A DNA stretch of 7,821 nucleotides, taken from contig JAEUSA010000041.1 in the NCBI GenBank assembly GCA_016788945.1, positions 1 to 7,821 of the forward strand, given 5' to 3'. This DNA comes from Leptospiraceae bacterium (GTDB lineage: Bacteria > Spirochaetota > Leptospiria > Turneriellales > Turneriellaceae). This document shows positions 6,266 to 7,821 of this stretch, in pieces. The first letter of the stretch is position 1, and each line of letters opens with the position of its first letter. The notes under the pieces were generated by a model. The model did no database searches. It saw nothing but the letters and a program-made list of their open reading frames with translations, and was not told the DNA's origin. Position numbers and translations under genes: made by a program.

Positions 6266-7003
6266 ATGTTTGAACGCATCGGGCGCGGCATTGGCATGCC
6301 GCTGAACTCCTTCGGCTATATCTCTAAGCACAACCTGTGGGGTTATATGGTGCTTCCGCTGATCGTCACCGCCGTACTGGTCGGTATTATCGCCTTCGTG
6401 CTCTGGGTTTATGTGCTCGGTGTGATCAGCAACGCATTGAACTTCGATGTGTCTACCTGGCCGTGGATACTCAAGATACTGTTCAGCGCATTTACCTTCA
6501 TTGTAAAGATCCTTGTCTTCTACTTGCTGTTCTCGCTGATCATGCGGATTTACCTCGCGCTGTTCGACATCATCGTTATACCATTTCTGTCGCCGATGGT
6601 CGAGAAGATTCTGCAGAGTGAGGGAATTACCACGATACAGATCAAGGGTTCTGAGATGGTCGGTTACATTCTTGCGACCGTGTGGTACAGTATCAAGATG
6701 CTGATCTGGCAGGCATTCATTGCGCTGTTGCTGTTTTTCACCGGTCCGTTGCAACCGTTTCTGAATTTTGGATTTTCCAGCTACTTTCTCGGCCGAACAT
6801 ATTTCGATACTGTGTTCGACCTGCTCGGCAGGCCGAAAGAATTCAGCAACATGATCAAAGGGTTTCGCTCTGAGGCGACCGGTCTTGGTATTTTTTCCAG
6901 CCTGTTTGTGCTTATTCCGCTCATCGGTGCAATTTTCGCTCCAATACTGTGCGTGGTGGCTTCGACAAGGCTCTACGCCGAAAAATATAACAAAGCCGCT
7001 TGA
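6266..7003 (+). CDS. EI24/CysZ-like integral membrane protein
   Basis: The 245-residue protein has four strongly hydrophobic regions (about 28-55, 68-100, 133-160 and 207-233) and belongs by pattern to the EI24 family, which includes the E. coli sulfate permease CysZ. Supporting family features are the conserved start RIGRGIGMPLNSFGYI, IVIPFLSPMVEKI after the second hydrophobic region (103-115), and the C-terminal block LGRPKEFSNMIKGFRSEA (187-204). That block is followed by the last helix and ASTRLYAEKY. Sulfate uptake cannot be assumed: no sulfur-assimilation gene is nearby and family members vary in role. ATG 6266 is the first good start and begins the conserved region; no Shine-Dalgarno sequence is close. 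The next gene starts inside its stop codon, suggesting translational coupling. Alternative: a membrane protein of the same fold with another substrate. Confidence 0.8.
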   Translation: MFERIGRGIGMPLNSFGYISKHNLWGYMVLPLIVTAVLVGIIAFVLWVYVLGVISNALNFDVSTWPWILKILFSAFTFIVKILVFYLLFSLIMRIYLALFDIIVIPFLSPMVEKILQSEGITTIQIKGSEMVGYILATVWYSIKMLIWQAFIALLLFFTGPLQPFLNFGFSSYFLGRTYFDTVFDLLGRPKEFSNMIKGFRSEATGLGIFSSLFVLIPLIGAIFAPILCVVASTRLYAEKYNKAA

Positions 7004-7821
7004 AGTTCGCGAAAGCCGTTTTAACCTGTTTGTTTTGTTTCGCCGCTACCGGCGTCGTGCACGGCAAAGTTTTTTTATTGTTAGATGACCGGCTGAAAGG
7101 CAGCGCACTCGAGCAATCGATTTACAAGTTTGTACCATTGACCAACGCCACAGAAGTCGAACTCAACTATGTGCACGATTTCATGAAAAGCGACGCCGGT
7201 CTCGATTATGGGCGCAAGCTTGCTCAGGCCGACCGCGCCATTTATATCGGCAATGACCGCTGGCCCGACGACGAGTATGTGCGCACGCTGACGAATCGCC
7301 GCGAATGGTTCGATATGCTGGGCAAAATATCGTTTCTCATCGTCAGCAACGCACCCGCTTATGCTCCCATGCCGAAGGGGTTATTCGCGCGGCACGATCT
7401 GTGGCGCAAGTATGCTGAGGTAACCTCGGCGCGCTTTATCGGGTTTTTCAATAAACACACTCTCGATGCGCAGAGTGAAACGCTGTCTGCCGGCAACTGG
7501 CGTTCATTCACCTGTGTGCATGAGAGCGGGCGCGTAGTTTCCCCGGGAAAAAAATCACCCGTAGCGATAAACCGTGGCAGGCTCAGCCTCACCTTTCGCA
7601 GCAAGGCGCAGGCCGATTTTGCCGGCGGCCTCGTGTGCACGAACACGCCGGTCGGCGATACCATTTTTGAAGTGCGTGCTACGAAAACCGACGTCGCACT
7701 GCAGATTCCCGTGGCGCGTTTTTCCGCATGGAACGAGGCCCAACCGCTTGAGGTGAATGTGCGCTCCGATCGCCTGATCGGTGCACCGCTGACGTTGCAG
7801 GTGCTGCCCGCCGTCAATGCG
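7000..7821 (+). CDS. Exported protein of unknown function, 3' end outside window
   Basis: An open frame of 274 codons runs from TTG 7000 to the right edge without a stop. TTG is the first possible start after an in-frame TAA at 6988, and it overlaps the EI24-family stop as TTGA, so translation is probably coupled. The start is supported by an immediate signal peptide: MKFAKAV, a hydrophobic core LTCLFCFAATGVV and a likely signal peptidase I site after VHG (residue 22). The mature part has VFLLLDDRL (24-32), DRAIYIGNDRWPDDEYVR (78-95), a Val/Ile-rich strand FLIVSNAPAYAPMP (112-125), and from about 195 a beta-rich region (LSLTFR, TIFEVRAT, DVALQIPVARFSAW, PLEVNVRSD, APLTLQVLP) that looks like an immunoglobulin-type or other beta-sandwich fold. 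I recognise no family. Codon use resembles the neighbours, and the frame explains the 3' 820 bases. Confidence 0.75.
   Translation, partial: MKFAKAVLTCLFCFAATGVVHGKVFLLLDDRLKGSALEQSIYKFVPLTNATEVELNYVHDFMKSDAGLDYGRKLAQADRAIYIGNDRWPDDEYVRTLTNRREWFDMLGKISFLIVSNAPAYAPMPKGLFARHDLWRKYAEVTSARFIGFFNKHTLDAQSETLSAGNWRSFTCVHESGRVVSPGKKSPVAINRGRLSLTFRSKAQADFAGGLVCTNTPVGDTIFEVRATKTDVALQIPVARFSAWNEAQPLEVNVRSDRLIGAPLTLQVLPAVNA

Noticed and set aside
6254..6754. Minus-strand open frame of 166 codons opposite the EI24-family gene
   Set aside because: The product is highly polar and low in structure, as expected for the antisense of a membrane protein gene; the plus-strand frame shows clear family motifs.
7359..7817. 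Minus-strand open frame of 152 codons at the right end
   Set aside because: Its product is Ser/Arg/Thr-rich with no motif, whereas the plus-strand frame begins with a signal peptide and stays open to the window edge.

Overview
The window looks like a bacterial chromosome of moderate G+C (slightly above half by eye). It carries housekeeping genes in short, tightly packed units, with no mobile elements, CRISPR arrays or RNA genes that I can see. A proA-nadD pair, a stand-alone SurA_N/PpiD-like protein, an Lgt with the GxGCxxxGDGCYG signature and an EI24-family membrane protein would suit a Leptospira relative with higher G+C, such as Turneriella or Leptonema. That placement is a guess from gene content and was not tested.

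Layout. (1) Positions 3-1166, plus strand: the C-terminal part of a GAF-like plus SpoIIE/PP2C-type phosphatase, cut by the left edge. (2) 1163-2464, minus strand: a membrane-anchored SurA_N/PpiD-like chaperone without a parvulin domain, convergent with the phosphatase and overlapping it by 4 bases. (3) 2524-3783, plus strand: proA, divergent from the chaperone across 59 bases. (4) 3788-4350, plus strand: nadD, four bases after proA. (5) 4340-5257 and 5273-6166, minus strand: lgt followed by an unrecognised membrane protein with weak glycosyltransferase-2 resemblance. (6) 6266-7003, plus strand: an EI24/CysZ-like membrane protein, divergent from lgt across 99 bases that hold a perfect inverted repeat. 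(7) 7000-7821, plus strand: an exported protein starting with TTG that overlaps the EI24 stop codon and runs off the right edge.

The main anomaly is in nadD. The only credible start codon (ATG 3788) and the catalytic motif GGTFDPPHRGH lie in different frames, and they meet exactly at a run of ten T (3807-3816). One extra T, or a -1 slip, gives a textbook NadD N-terminus. Without it, no start codon exists upstream of the active site. NadD is usually essential, so this is either a sequencing error in a homopolymer or expression through transcriptional or ribosomal slippage.

Functionally the window covers signalling (phosphatase), envelope protein folding (PpiD-like), proline synthesis (ProA), NAD synthesis (NadD), lipoprotein maturation (Lgt) and two or three envelope proteins of unknown role. 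There is no evidence that they form one pathway. The units are divergent or convergent, with almost no space for terminators.
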